Of a DNA stretch of 64,000 nt, positions 20,455-33,140 are shown one piece after another. This DNA comes from Hydractinia symbiolongicarpus (lineage: Eukaryota; Cnidaria; Hydrozoa; Anthoathecata; Hydractiniidae), in contig NC_079879.1 of NCBI RefSeq assembly GCF_029227915.1, forward strand, positions 23,824,501-23,888,500, given 5' to 3'. Position 1 is the stretch's first letter, and every line of letters begins with the position of its first letter. The translations under genes were made by a program, and so were the position numbers. The notes beneath the pieces are model-generated. The model made no database searches, was not told the DNA's origin, and worked only from the letters and a program-made list of their open reading frames with translations.

Positions 20455-20535
20455 GCTGCGATGGCCGAGTGGTTAAGGCGTTTGACTCGATATCAAATGG
20501 GATATCCCGCGCAGGTTCGAATCCTGTTTGCAGCG
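20455..20535 (+). tRNA. tRNA-Ser(CGA), U37 type
   Basis: Same as the copy at 18557; second half of a 1270-bp dimer. Confidence 0.75.
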
Positions 20536-21085
20536 CAGTTGAAATGTAAATTGCAATGTGACACTTTTACCTAAAATCAATAGTATCTCTCAAAACGCAG
20601 GTGCTGAGAGGCAAAACTTGAGAAAGTGGCAAGTAATAGACCAGTGCACACAGCGTGCTCCACAGAATTCTATCTAACTTGAATACGGATAATAGGCTTT
20701 GCGTTCAAGTTTCTGGCCATTTTCTTCTTTAGCTTCAATTAACACATCGGCTGGAAGAAACTGCGGGAAAAAAAGAGGAGAAAGCTGTATTTATGCTTTA
20801 GTCCTTGTTTTTGACATACGTGTTAACGATTACATGCGAATTACGCCACAAGCTTTGTTGATTTCTCAGGGGTTGACAGGAGAAACTACGCAACATTTAA
20901 CATAATACAATTTTTGTTTGAGAGAAAGTTCTTACCAAAAATATGACACAGTCACATACGGCATGGGTAAAAAATCGATGAATTTAAACTAATATGCGAC
21001 TCCTTTAACAAATTAATAATTAGAAACCTTTAGCTAGGGCTGGTTTGTAGCATTTGCGCCAAGATGTACTCAAAGAATTCTACGT

Positions 21086-21166
21086 GCTGCGATGGCCGAG
21101 TGGTTAAGGCGTTTGACTCGAAATCAAATGGGATATCCCGCGCAGGTTCGAATCCTGCTCGCAGCG
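21086..21166 (+). tRNA. tRNA-Ser(CGA), fully paired
   Basis: Identical to the copy at 19816, one dimer period (1270 bp) away. Confidence 0.93.
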
Positions 21167-21724
21167 CAGATGAAATGGAAAATGCAATGTGACACTTTTA
21201 CCTAAAATCAATAGTATCCCACAAAACGCAAATACCAAGAGGCAGGATTTGAAAAAGTCGCAAGTAATACACCAGTGCACACATATACACGGCATGCTCC
21301 ACAAAATTCTACCTAACTTGAATGCCGATAATAGTCTTTGCATTGATATTTCTGGCCACTTGCTTCTTTAGCTGCAATTAACACATCGGCTGGAATAAAT
21401 TATAGGAAAGAAGAGGAGAAAGCTATATTTAAACTTTATTCTTTGTTTTTGACATACGTGTTAACAATTACATGCTAATTACGCCACAAGCTTTGTTGAT
21501 TTCACAGGGGTTTGACAGGAGAAACTACGCAACATTTAACATAATACAATTTTTGTTTGAGAGGAAGTTCTTACCGAAAATATGACACAGTCACATACGG
21601 CATGTGTAACAAATGGATGAATACAAACTAGTATGCGACTCCTTTAACAAATTAATAATTGGAAACCTTTAGCTAGGGCGTGTTTGTAACGCTTGCGCGA
21701 AGATGTACTCAAAGATATCTACGT

Positions 21725-21805
21725 GCTGCGATGGCCGAGTGGTTAAGGCGTTTGACTCGATATCAAATGGGATATCCCGCGCAGGTTCGAATCCTGTTTG
21801 CAGCG
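21725..21805 (+). tRNA. tRNA-Ser(CGA), U37 type
   Basis: Identical to the copy at 20455. Confidence 0.75.
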
Positions 21806-22355
21806 CAGTTGAAATGTAAATTGCAATGTGACACTTTTACCTAAAATCAATAGTATCTCTCAAAACGCAGGTGCTGAGAGGCAAAACTTGAGAAAGTGGC
21901 AAGTAATAGACCAGTGCACACAGCGTGCTCCACAGAATTCTATCTAACTTGAATACGGATAATAGGCTTTGCGTTCAAGTTTCTGGCCATTTTCTTCTTT
22001 AGCTTCAATTAACACATCGGCTGGAAGAAACTGCGGGAAAAAAAGAGGAGAAAGCTGTATTTATGCTTTAGTCCTTGTTTTTGACATACGTGTTAACGAT
22101 TACATGCGAATTACGCCACAAGCTTTGTTGATTTCTCAGGGGTTGACAGGAGAAACTACGCAACATTTAACATAATACAATTTTTGTTTGAGAGAAAGTT
22201 CTTACCAAAAATATGACACAGTCACATACGGCATGGGTAAAAAATCGATGAATTTAAACTAATATGCGACTCCTTTAACAAATTAATAATTAGAAACCTT
22301 TAGCTAGGGCTGGTTTGTAGCATTTGCGCCAAGATGTACTCAAAGAATTCTACGT

Positions 22356-22436
22356 GCTGCGATGGCCGAGTGGTTAAGGCGTTTGACTCGAAATCAAATG
22401 GGATATCCCGCGCAGGTTCGAATCCTGCTCGCAGCG
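22356..22436 (+). tRNA. tRNA-Ser(CGA), fully paired
   Basis: Identical to the copy at 19816. Confidence 0.93.
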
Positions 22437-22994
22437 CAGATGAAATGGAAAATGCAATGTGACACTTTTACCTAAAATCAATAGTATCCCACAAAACGCA
22501 AATACCAAGAGGCAGGATTTGAAAAAGTCGCAAGTAATACACCAGTGCACACATATACACGGCATGCTCCACAAAATTCTACCTAACTTGAATGCCGATA
22601 ATAGTCTTTGCATTGATATTTCTGGCCACTTGCTTCTTTAGCTGCAATTAACACATCGGCTGGAATAAATTATAGGAAAGAAGAGGAGAAAGCTATATTT
22701 AAACTTTATTCTTTGTTTTTGACATACGTGTTAACAATTACATGCTAATTACGCCACAAGCTTTGTTGATTTCACAGGGGTTTGACAGGAGAAACTACGC
22801 AACATTTAACATAATACAATTTTTGTTTGAGAGGAAGTTCTTACCGAAAATATGACACAGTCACATACGGCATGTGTAACAAATGGATGAATACAAACTA
22901 GTATGCGACTCCTTTAACAAATTAATAATTGGAAACCTTTAGCTAGGGCGTGTTTGTAACGCTTGCGCGAAGATGTACTCAAAGATATCTACGT

Positions 22995-23075
22995 GCTGCG
23001 ATGGCCGAGTGGTTAAGGCGTTTGACTCGATATCAAATGGGATATCCCGCGCAGGTTCGAATCCTGTTTGCAGCG
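22995..23075 (+). tRNA. tRNA-Ser(CGA), U37 type
   Basis: Identical to the copy at 20455; last of this dimer block. Confidence 0.75.
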
Positions 23076-23625
23076 CAGTTGAAATGTAAATTGCAATGTG
23101 ACACTTTTACCTAAAATCAATAGTATCTCTCAAAACGCAGGTGCTGAGAGGCAAAACTTGAGAAAGTGGCAAGTAATAGAACAGTGCACACAGCGTGCTC
23201 CACAGAATTCTATCTAACTTGAATACGGATAATAGGCTTTGCGTTCAAGTTTCTGGCCATTTTCTTCTTTAGCTTCAATTAACACATCGGCTGGAAGAAA
23301 CTGCGGGAAAAAAAGAGGAGAAAGCTGTATTTATGCTTTAGTCCTTGTTCTTGACATACGTGTTAACGATTACATGCGCATTACGCCACAAGCTTTGTTG
23401 ATTTCTCAGGGGCTGACAGGAGAAACTACGCAACATTTAACATAATACAATTTTTGTTTGAGAGAAAGTTCTTACCAAAAATATGACACAGTCACATACG
23501 GCATGGGTAAAAAATCGATGAATTTAAACTAATATGCGACTCCTTTAACAAATTAATAATTAGAAACCTTTAGCTAGGGCTGGTTTGTAGCATTTGCGCC
23601 AAGATGTACTCAAAGAATTCTACGT

Positions 23626-23706
23626 GCTGCGATGGCCGAGTGGTTAGGGCGTTTGACTCGAAATCAAATGGGATATCCCGCGCAGGTTCGAATCCTGTTC
23701 GCAGCG
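23626..23706 (+). tRNA. tRNA-Ser(CGA), no close terminator
   Basis: D loop has GGTTAGGG (one A to G) and 49-65 is G-U. The downstream T run is TTTC instead of TTTT; the next TTTT is near 23896. Confidence 0.85.
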
Positions 23707-24253
23707 CAGTTGAAATGAAAAATTCAATGCGACAGTTTCACCTAAAATCAATAGTATCCCCCAAAACGCGGGTGCAGAGACGCAAAAGTTGAGAAAGTGG
23801 CAAGTAATAGACCAGTGCACACAGCATGCTCCACAAAATTCTACCTAACTTGAATACTGATAATAGGCCTTGCGTTCAAGTTTCTGGCCATTTGCTTCTT
23901 TTGCTTCAATAAACACATCGGCTGAAAAATTATGGGAAAGAAGAGGATAAAGCTATATTAAAACTTTATTCCTTGTTTTTGACATACGTGTTAATGATTA
24001 CATGTGAATTACGCCACAGGTTTTTTAGATTTCACATGGGATGACAGGAGACACTACGCAACATTTAATATACTGCAATTTTTTTTTGAGAGAAAGTTCT
24101 TACTGAAAATATGGCACATTCACATACAGCATATGTAACAACTGCATATTTACAAAGTAGTATACGACTTCTTTAGCAAATTAATAATTGGAAACCTTTA
24201 GCTAGGGCTGGTTTGTAGCATTTGCGCCAAGATGTACTCAAAGAAATCTACGT

Positions 24254-24334
24254 GCTGCGATGGCCGAGTGGTTAAGGCGTTTGACTCGAAATCAAGTGGT
24301 TTATCCCGCACAGGTTCGAATCCTGTTCGCAGCG
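24254..24334 (+). tRNA. tRNA-Ser(CGA), altered variable arm
   Basis: The variable arm reads GTGGTTTATCCC, weakening the arm stem; 27-43 is U-G. Other stems as reference. Confidence 0.8.
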
Positions 24335-24882
24335 CAGTTAAAATGGAAAATTCAATGTGACACTTTTACCTAAAATCAGTGGTATCCGGCAAAACGCAGG
24401 TGCTGAGAGGCATGATTTGGGAAATTGCAAGTAATAGACCAGTGCACACAGCATGCTCCACAGAATTCTATCTAACTTGAATACGGATAATAGGCTTTGC
24501 GTTCAAGTTTCTGGCCATTTGCTTCTTTAGCTTCAATTAACACATCGGCTGGAAGAAACTGCGGGAAAAAAAGAGGAGAAAGCTGTATTTATGCTTTAGT
24601 CCTTGTTTTTGACATACGTGTTAACGATTACATGCGAATTACGCCACAAGCTTTGTTGATTTCTCAGGGGCTGACAGGAGAAACTACGCAACATTTAACA
24701 TAATACAATTTTTGTTTGAGAGAAAGTTTTACCAAAAATATGACACAGTCACATACGGCATGGGTAAAAAATCGATGAATTTAAACTAATATGCGACTCC
24801 TTTAACAAATTAATAATTAGAAACCTTTAGCTAGGGCTGGTTTGTAGCATTTGCGCCAAGATGTACTCAAAGAATTCTACGT

Positions 24883-24963
24883 GCTGCGATGGCCGAGTGG
24901 TTAAGGCGTTTGACTCGAAATCAAATGGGATATCCCGCGCAGGTTCGAATCCTGTTCGCAGCG
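24883..24963 (+). tRNA. tRNA-Ser(CGA), no close terminator
   Basis: As reference except G49-U65. Downstream TTTC replaces the TTTT. Confidence 0.88.
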
Positions 24964-25510
24964 CAGTTGAAATGAAAAATTCAATGCGACAGTTTCACCT
25001 AAAATCAATAGTATCCCCCAAAACGCGGGTGCAGAGACGCAAAAGTTGAGAAAGTGGCAAGTAATAGACCAGTGCACACAGCATGCTCCACAAAATTCTA
25101 CCTAACTTGAATGCTGATAATAGGCCTTGCGTTCAAGTTTCTGGCCATTTGCTTCTTTTGCTTCAATAAACACATCGGCTGAAAAATTATGGGAAAGAAG
25201 AGGATAAAGCTATATTAAAACTTTATTCCTTGTTTTTGACATACGTGTTAATGATTACATGTGAATTACGCCACAGGTTTTTTAGATTTTACATGGGATG
25301 ACAGTAGACACTACGCAACATTTAATATACTGCAATTTTTTTTTGAGAGAAAGTTCTTACTGAAAATATGGCACATTCACATACAGCATATGTAACAACT
25401 GCATATTTACAAAGTAGTATACGACTTCTTTAGCAAATTAATAATTGGAAACCTTTAGCTAGAGCTGGTTTGTAGCATTTGCGCCAAGATGTACTCAAAG
25501 AAATCTACGT

Positions 25511-25591
25511 GCTGCGATGGCCGAGTGGTTAAGGCGTTGGACTCGAAATCAAATGGTTTATCCCGTACAGGTTCGAATCCTGTTCGCAGCG
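25511..25591 (+). tRNA. tRNA-Ser(CGA), altered variable arm
   Basis: Anticodon stem TTGGA/TCAAA has a G-A mismatch at 29-41. The variable arm is GGTTTATCCC as in the copy at 24254. Confidence 0.75.
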
Positions 25592-26140
25592 CAGTTAAAA
25601 TGGAAAATTCAATGTGACACTTTTACCTAAAATCAGTGGTATCCGGCAAAACGCAGGTGCTGAGAGGCATGATTTGGGAAATTGCAAGTAATAGACCAGT
25701 GCACACAGCATGCTCCACAGAATTCTATCTAACTTGAATACGGATAATAGGCTTTGCGTTCAAGTTTCTGGCCATTTGCTTCTTTAGCTTCAATTAACAC
25801 ATCGGCTGGAAGAAACTGCGGGAAAAAAAGAGGAGAAAGCTGTATTTATGCTTTAGTCCTTGTTTTTGACATACGTGTTAACGATTACATGCGAATTACG
25901 CCACAAGCTCTGTTGATTTCTCAGGGGCTGACAGGAGAAACTACGCAACATTTAACATAATACAATTTTTGTTTGAGAGAAAGTTCTTACCAAAAATATG
26001 ACACAGTCACATACGGCATGGGTAAAAAATCGATGAATTCAAACTAGTATGCGACTCCTTTAACAAATTAATAATTAGAAACCTTTAGCTAGGGCTGGTT
26101 TGTAGCATTTGCGCCAAGATGTACTCAAAGAAATCTACGT

Positions 26141-26221
26141 GCTGCGATGGCCGAGTGGTTAAGGCGTTTGACTCGAAATCAAATGGGATATCCCGCGCAG
26201 GTTCAAATCCTGTTCGCAGCG
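26141..26221 (+). tRNA. tRNA-Ser(CGA), B-box variant
   Basis: T loop TTCAAAT changes G57 to A inside the B box. Downstream TTTC. Anticodon arm as reference. Confidence 0.75.
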
Positions 26222-26768
26222 CAGTTGAAATGAAAAATTCAATGCGACAGTTTCACCTAAAATCAATAGTATCCCCCAAAACGCGGGTGCAGAGACGCAA
26301 AAGTTGAGAAAGTGGCAAGTAATAGACCAGTGCACACAGCATGCTCCACAAAATTCTACCTAACTTGAATACTGATAATAGGCCTTGCGTTCAAGTTTCT
26401 GGCCATTTGCTTCTTTTGCTTCAATAAACACATCGGCTGAAAAATTATGGGAAAGAAGAGGATAAAGCTATATTAAAACTTTATTCCTTGTTTTTGACAT
26501 ACGTGTTAATGATTACATGTGAATTACGCCACAGGTTTTTTAGATTTCACATGGGATGACAGGAGACACTACGCAACATTTAATATACTGAAATTTTTTT
26601 TTGAGAGAAAGTTCTTACTGAAAATATGGCACATTCACATACAGCATATGTAACAACTGCATATTTACAAAGTAGTATACGACTTCTTTAGCAAATTAAT
26701 AATTGGAAACCTTTAGCTAGGGCGTGTTTGTAACGCTTGCGCGAAGATGTACTGAAAAATATCTACGT

Positions 26769-26849
26769 GCTGCGATGGCCGAGTGGTTAAGGCGTTTGAC
26801 TCGAAATCAAATGGGATATCCCGCGTAGGTTCGAATCCTGTTCGCAGCG
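26769..26849 (+). tRNA. tRNA-Ser(CGA), wobble T stem
   Basis: T stem GTAGG/CCTGT has two G-U pairs (49-65, 50-64). Downstream TTTC. The 5' flank reads GTACTGAAAAATATC, a local variant. Confidence 0.78.
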
Positions 26850-27399
26850 CAGTTAAAATGAAAAATTCAATGCGACAGTTTCACCTAAAATCAATAGTAT
26901 CTCTCAAAACGCAAGTGCTGAGAGGCAAAACTTGAGAAAGTGGCAAGTAATAGACCAGTGCACACAGCGTGCTCCACAGAATTCTATATAACTTGAATTT
27001 GGATAATAGGCTTTGCGTTCAAGTTTCTGGCCATTTTCTTCTTTAGCTTCAATTAACACATCGGTTGGAAAAGAATGCGGGAAAGAAGAGGAGAAAGCTA
27101 AGTTTAAATTTTATTCCTTGTTTTTGACATACGTGTTAATGATTATATGTGAATTACGCCACAGGTGTTTTTGCTTTTACATGGGATTACAGGAGAAACT
27201 ACGCAACATTTAACATAATGCAATTTTTGTTTGAGAAAAATTTCTTACCGAAAATATGACACAGTCACATACGGCATGTGTAACAAATGGATGAATATAA
27301 ACTAGTATACGACTCCTTTAACAAATTAATAATTAGAAACCTTTAGCTAGGGCTGGTTCGTATCAATTGCGCAAAGATGTTTCTCATTGAAAACTATGT

Positions 27400-27480
27400 G
27401 CTGTGATGGCTGAGTGGTTAAGGTGTTTGACTCGAAATCAAATGGGATATCCCGCACAGGTTCAAATCATGTTCGCAGTG
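27400..27480 (+). tRNA. tRNA-Ser-like(CGA), degenerate
   Basis: Acceptor GCTGTGA/TCGCAGT has G-U at 1-72 and 5-68. T stem ACAGG/CATGT has a mismatch, and the B box reads GGTTCAAATCA. Probably inactive. Confidence 0.55.
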
Positions 27481-28030
27481 CAGTTGAAATGTAAATTGCA
27501 ATGTGACACTTTTACCTAAAATCATTAGTATCTGTCAAAACGCTGGTGCTGAGAAGCAAAGGTTGAGAAAGTCGCAAGTAATAGACCAGTGCACACAGCA
27601 TGCTCCACGGAATTCAATCTACCTTGAATATGGATAATACGCTTTGTGTTTAAGAATCTGGCCATTTGCTTCTTTAGCTTCAATTAACACATCGGCTGGA
27701 AAAAAATGCGGGAAAGAAAAGGAGAAAGCTAAGTTTAAATTCTTTTTCCTTGTTTTTGACATACGTTTTAATGATTACATGTGCATTACGCCACAGGTTT
27801 TTTTAGATTTCACATGGGATGACAGGAGACACTACGCAACATTTAATATATTGCAATTTTTTTTGAGAGAAAGTTCTTACTGAGAAAATGGCACAGTCAC
27901 ATACGGCATGTGCAACAACTGCATATTTACAAAGTAGTATACGATTTCTTTAACAAATTACTAATTGGAAACCTTTAGCTAGGGCGTGTTTGCAACGTTT
28001 GCGCGAAGATGTACTCAAGGAAATCTACGT

Positions 28031-28111
28031 GCTGCGATGGCCGAGTGGTTAAGGCTTTTGACTCGAAATCAAATGGGATATCCCGCACAGGTTCGAGTCC
28101 TGTTCGCAGCG
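28031..28111 (+). tRNA. tRNA-Ser(CGA)
   Basis: Stems as reference. Base 26 is T and the T loop is TTCGAGT, which still fits the B box consensus. Confidence 0.85.
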
Positions 28112-28658
28112 CAGTTGAAATGGAAAATTCAATGTGTCAGTTTTACCTATAGTCAATAGTATCCCCCAAAACGCTGGTGCACAGAGGCAAAATCTGAGAA
28201 AGTGGCAAGTAATAAACCAGTGCACACAGCATGCTCCACAAAATTCTACCTAACTTGAATACTGATAATAGGCTTTGCGTTCAAGTTTCTGGTCATTTGC
28301 TTCTTTAGCTTCAATTAACACTTCGGCTGGAAAAAATGCGGGAAAGACAAGGAGAAAGCTAAGTTTAATTTTTTTCCTTGTTTTTGACATACGTGGTAAT
28401 GATTACATGTGAATTACGCCACAGGTTTTTAAGATTTCACATGGGATGACAGGAGACACTACTCAACATTTAAGATAATGCAATTTTTTTTTTAGAGAAA
28501 GTTCTTACTGAAAATATGGCACAGTGACATACGGCATGTGTAACAACTGCATATTTACAAAGTAGTATACGACTTCTTTAACAAATTACTAATTGGAAAC
28601 CTTTAGCTAGGGCGCGTTTGTAACGCTTGCGCGAAGATGTACTCAAAGATAGCTACGT

Positions 28659-28739
28659 GCTGCGATGGCCGAGTGGTTAAGGCGTTTGGATCGAAATCAA
28701 ATGGAATATCCCGCACAGGTTCGAATCCTGTTTGCAGCG
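28659..28739 (+). tRNA. tRNA-Ser(CGA), altered anticodon loop
   Basis: Anticodon arm TTTGG-ATCGAAA-TCAAA: A at 32 and a G-U pair at 31-39. Variable arm GGAATATCCC. Confidence 0.75.
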
Positions 28740-29288
28740 CAGTTGAAATGGAAAATTCAATGCGACAGTTTTACCTAAAATCAATAGTATCCCTCAAAAC
28801 CCTGGCGCAGAGAGGCAAAGGTTGAGAAAGTGGCAAGTAATAGACCAGTGCACACAGCATGCTCCACAAAATTTTACCTAACTTAAATGCCGATAGCAGG
28901 CTTTGCATTCATATTTTTAACCACTTACTTCTTTAGCTTCAATTAACACACCGGCTGGAAAAAAATGCAGGAAAGAAGAGGAGAAAGCTATATTTAAACT
29001 TTAGTCTTTGTTTTTGACATACGTGTCAATGATTACATGCCAATTATGCCACAAGCTGTGTTGTTTCAAATGGGTTAACAGGAGAAACTACGCAACATTG
29101 AACATAATGCAATCTTTGTTTGAGAGAAAGTTCTTATCGAAAGTATGACACAGTCACATACGGCATGTGCAACAAATGGATGAATACAAACTAGTATACG
29201 ACTCCTTTAACAAATTAATAATTAGAAACCTTTAGCTAGGGCTGGTTTGTAACATTTGCACGAAGATGTTTCTCAATGAAAACTATGG

Positions 29289-29369
29289 TCTGTGATGGCT
29301 GAGTGGTTAAGGCGTTTGACTCGAAATCAAATGGGATATCCCGCAAAGCTTCGAATCCTGTTCGCAGCG
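29289..29369 (+). tRNA. tRNA-Ser-like(CGA), TCTGTGA subfamily
   Basis: Acceptor TCTGTGA/TCGCAGC has a broken 1-72 pair. T stem AAAGC/CCTGT is broken twice and the B box starts GC. The 5' flank (TTTCTCAATGAAAACTATGG) is specific to this subfamily. Confidence 0.5.
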
Positions 29370-29891
29370 CAGTTGAAATGTAAAATGCAATGTGACACTT
29401 TTACCTAAAATCAATAGTATCTCTCCAAACGCTGGTGCAGAGAGACACAATGTGAGAAAGTGGCAAGTAATAGACCAGTGCACACAGCATGCTCCACAAA
29501 ATTCTACCTAACTTGAATACTGATAATAGGCTTTGCGTTTAAACAATTAACACATCGGCCGAAAGAAAATGCAGGAAAGAAGAGGAGAAAGCTAAGTTTG
29601 AATTTTATTCCTTGTTTTTGACATACGTGTTAATGATTACATGTGAATTACGCCACAGGCATTTTAGATTTCACATGGGACGACAGGAGAAACTACGCAA
29701 CATTTACTATAATGCAGCTTTTTTTTGAGAGACAGTTCTTACCGAAAAACTGGCACAGTCACATACCACATGTGCAACAAATGGATTTTTACAAACTAGT
29801 ATAGGACTTCTTTAACCAATCACTAATTAGAAACCTTTAGCTAGAGCTGGTTTGTAACGTTTCGCAAAGATGTACTCAAAGAAATCTACGT

Positions 29892-29972
29892 GCTGCGATG
29901 GCCGAGTGGTTAAGGCGTTTGACTCGAAATCAAATGGGATATCCCGCACAGGTTCGAATCCTGTTCGCAGCG
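29892..29972 (+). tRNA. tRNA-Ser(CGA), reference copy
   Basis: All stems Watson-Crick, A and B boxes intact, TTTT at 30002-30005. Used as the reference for the other entries. Confidence 0.95.
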
Positions 29973-30001
29973 CAGTTGAAATGTAAAATGCAATGTACCA
30001 C

Positions 30002-30005
30002 TTTT
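30002..30005 (+). terminator. Pol III TTTT terminator, representative of the array
   Basis: A TTTT followed by ACCTA lies 30 nt after the tRNA 3' end, within an otherwise A-rich leader. The same run is at the same distance in most units (for example 19926-19929). Four T residues suffice for animal Pol III termination. Confidence 0.7.
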
Positions 30006-30519
30006 ACCTAAAATCAGTAGTATCTCTCAAAACGCTGGTGCTGAGAGGCAAAAGTTGAGAAAGTCGCAAGTAATAGACCAGTGCACACAGCATGCTCCAC
30101 AGAATTCTATCTAACTTGAATACGGATAATTGGCTTTGCGTTCAAGTTTCTGGCCATTTGCTTTTTTAGCTTCAATTAATACATCGGCTGGAAAAAAATG
30201 CGGGAAAGACAAGGAGAAAGCTAAGTTTAAATTTTTTTTCTTGTTTTTGACATACGTGTTAATGATTACATGTGAATTACGCCACAAGCTTTGTTGATTT
30301 CACATGGGTTGAGAGGAGAAACTACGCAACATTTAATATATTGCAAATTTTTTGAGAGAAATTGCTTACCGAAAATATCACACAGTCACATACGGCATGT
30401 GTAACAAATGGATGTTTACAAACTAGTATAGGACTTCTTTACCAATTTAATAATTAGAAACATTTAGCTAGGGCTGGTATGTAACATTTGCGCAAAGATG
30501 TGCTCAAAGAATTCTACGT

Positions 30520-30600
30520 GCTGCGATGGCCGAGAGGTTAAAGCGTTTGACTCGAAATCAAATGGGATATCCCGCACAGGTTCGAATCCTGTTTGCAGCG
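30520..30600 (+). tRNA. tRNA-Ser(CGA), altered D arm
   Basis: Same sequence as the copy at 19185, 11335 bp away. Confidence 0.75.
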
Positions 30601-31150
30601 CAGTTGAAATGTAAATTGCAATGTGACACTTTTACCTAAAATCAATAGTATCTCTCAAAACGCAGGTGCTGAGAGGGAAAACTTGAGAAAGTGGCAAGTA
30701 ATAGACCAGTGCACACAGCGTGCTCCACAGAATTCTATCTAACTTGAATACGGATAATAGGCTTTGCGTTCAAGTTTCTGGCCATTTTCTTCTTTAGCTT
30801 CAATTAACACATCGGCTGGAAGAAACTGCGGGAAAAAAAGAGGAGAAAGCTGTATTTATGCTTTAGTCCTTGTTTTTGACATACGTGTTAACGATTACAT
30901 GCGAATTACGCCACAAGCTTTGTTGATTTCTCAGGGGTTGACAGGAGAAACTACGCAACATTTAACATAATACAATTTTTGTTTGAGAGAAAGTTCTTAC
31001 CAAAAATATGACACAGTCACATACGGCATGGGTAAAAAATCGATGAATTTAAACTAATATGCGACTCCTTTAACAAATTAATAATTAGAAACCTTTAGCT
31101 AGGGCTGGTTTGTAGCATTTGCGCCAAGATGTACTCAAAGAATTCTACGT

Positions 31151-31231
31151 GCTGCGATGGCCGAGTGGTTAAGGCGTTTGACTCGAAATCAAATGGGATA
31201 TCCCGCGCAGGTTCGAATCCTGCTCGCAGCG
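31151..31231 (+). tRNA. tRNA-Ser(CGA), fully paired
   Basis: Identical to the copy at 19816. Confidence 0.93.
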
Positions 31232-31789
31232 CAGATGAAATGGAAAATGTAATGTGACACTTTTACCTAAAATCAATAGTATCCCACAAAACGCAAATAC
31301 CAAGAGGCAGGATTTGAAAAAGTCGCAAGTAATACACCAGTGCACACATATACACGGCATGCTCCACAAAATTCTACCTAACTTGAATGCCGATAATAGT
31401 CTTTGCATTGATATTTCTGGCCACTTGCTTCTTTAGCTGCAATTAACACATCGGCTGGAATAAATTATAGGAAAGAAGAGGAGAAAGCTATATTTAAACT
31501 TTATTCTTTGTTTTTGACATACGTGTTAACAATTACATGCTAATTACGCCACAAGCTTTGTTGATTTCACAGGGGTTTGACAGGAGAAACTACGCAACAT
31601 TTAACATAATACAATTTTTGTTTGAGAGGAAGTTCTTACCGAAAATATGACACAGTCACATACGGCATGTGTAACAAATGGATGAATACAAACTAGTATG
31701 CGACTCCTTTAACAAATTAATAATTGGAAACCTTTAGCTAGGGCGTGTTTGTAACGCTTGCGCGAAGATGTACTCAAAGATATCTACGT

Positions 31790-31870
31790 GCTGCGATGGC
31801 CGAGTGGTTAAGGCGTTTGACTCGATATCAAATGGGATATCCCGCGCAGGTTCGAATCCTGTTTGCAGCG
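31790..31870 (+). tRNA. tRNA-Ser(CGA), U37 type
   Basis: Identical to the copy at 20455. Confidence 0.75.
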
Positions 31871-32420
31871 CAGTTGAAATGTAAATTGCAATGTGACACT
31901 TTTACCTAAAATCAATAGTATCTCTCAAAACGCAGGTGCTGAGAGGCAAAACTTGAGAAAGTGGCAAGTAATAGACCAGTGCACACAGCGTGCTCCACAG
32001 AATTCTATCTAACTTGAATACGGATAATAGGCTTTGCGTTCAAGTTTCTGGCCATTTTCTTCTTTAGCTTCAATTAACACATCGGCTGGAAGAAACTGCG
32101 GGAAAAAAAGAGGAGAAAGCTGTATTTATGCTTTAGTCCTTGTTTTTGACATACGTGTTAACGATTACATGCGAATTACGCCACAAGCTTTGTTGATTTC
32201 TCAGGGGTTGACAGGAGAAACTACGCAACATTTAACATAATACAATTTTTGTTTGAGAGAAAGTTCTTACCAAAAATATGACACAGTCACATACGGCATG
32301 GGTAAAAAATCGATGAATTTAAACTAATATGCGACTCCTTTAACAAATTAATAATTAGAAACCTTTAGCTAGGGCTGGTTTGTAGCATTTGCGCCAAGAT
32401 GTACTCAAAGAATTCTACGT

Positions 32421-32501
32421 GCTGCGATGGCTGAGTGGTTAAGGCGTTTGACTCGAAATCAAATGGGATATCCCGCGCAGGTTCGAATCCTGCTCGCAGC
32501 G
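32421..32501 (+). tRNA. tRNA-Ser(CGA)
   Basis: As the copy at 19816 but with one C to T in the A box (GGCTGAG), giving U12-G23 in the D stem. Confidence 0.9.
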
Positions 32502-33059
32502 CAGATGAAATGGAAAATGCAATGTGACACTTTTACCTAAAATCAATAGTATCCCACAAAACGCAAATACCAAGAGGCAGGATTTGAAAAAGTCGCAAGT
32601 AATACACCAGTGCACACATATACACGGCATGCTCCACAAAATTCTACCTAACTTGAATGCCGATAATAGTCTTTGCATTGATATTTCTGGCCACTTGCTT
32701 CTTTAGCTGCAATTAACACATCGGCTGGAATAAATTATAGGAAAGAAGAGGAGAAAGCTATATTTAAACTTTATTCTTTGTTTTTGACATACGTGTTAAC
32801 AATTACATGCTAATTACGCCACAAGCTTTGTTGATTTCACAGGGGTTTGACAGGAGAAACTACGCAACATTTAACATAATACAATTTTTGTTTGAGAGGA
32901 AGTTCTTACCGAAAATATGACACAGTCACATACGGCATGTGTAACAAATGGATGAATACAAACTAGTATGCGACTCCTTTAACAAATTAATAATTGGAAA
33001 CCTTTAGCTAGGGCGTGTTTGTAACGCTTGCGCGAAGATGTACTCAAAGATATCTACGT

Positions 33060-33140
33060 GCTGCGATGGCCGAGTGGTTAAGGCGTTTGACTCGATATCA
33101 AATGGGATATCCCGCGCAGGTTCGAATCCTGTTTGCAGCG
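33060..33140 (+). tRNA. tRNA-Ser(CGA), U37 type
   Basis: Identical to the copy at 20455. Confidence 0.75.

Larger units (their letters stand above)
19270..23700 (+). repeat. 1270-bp dimer block (639 + 631 bp units)
   Basis: Alternating tRNA types (A37 with GCAGG/CCTGC, and U37 with GCAGG/CCTGT) repeat with a 1270-bp period. Identical landmarks fall at 19429, 20699, 21969 and 23239. Successive dimers are nearly identical, so duplication is recent or homogenised. Confidence 0.85.
18701..30035 (+). repeat. array superunit 1 (11335 bp)
   Basis: From a spacer variant reading TGGTGCTGAGAGGCAAAAGT at 18701 to the same variant at 30036. Contains 1270-bp dimers (about 19270-23700), about 1258-bp dimers (about 23700-26900), then five or six distinct units. 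The same order of blocks recurs in superunit 2. Confidence 0.75.
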
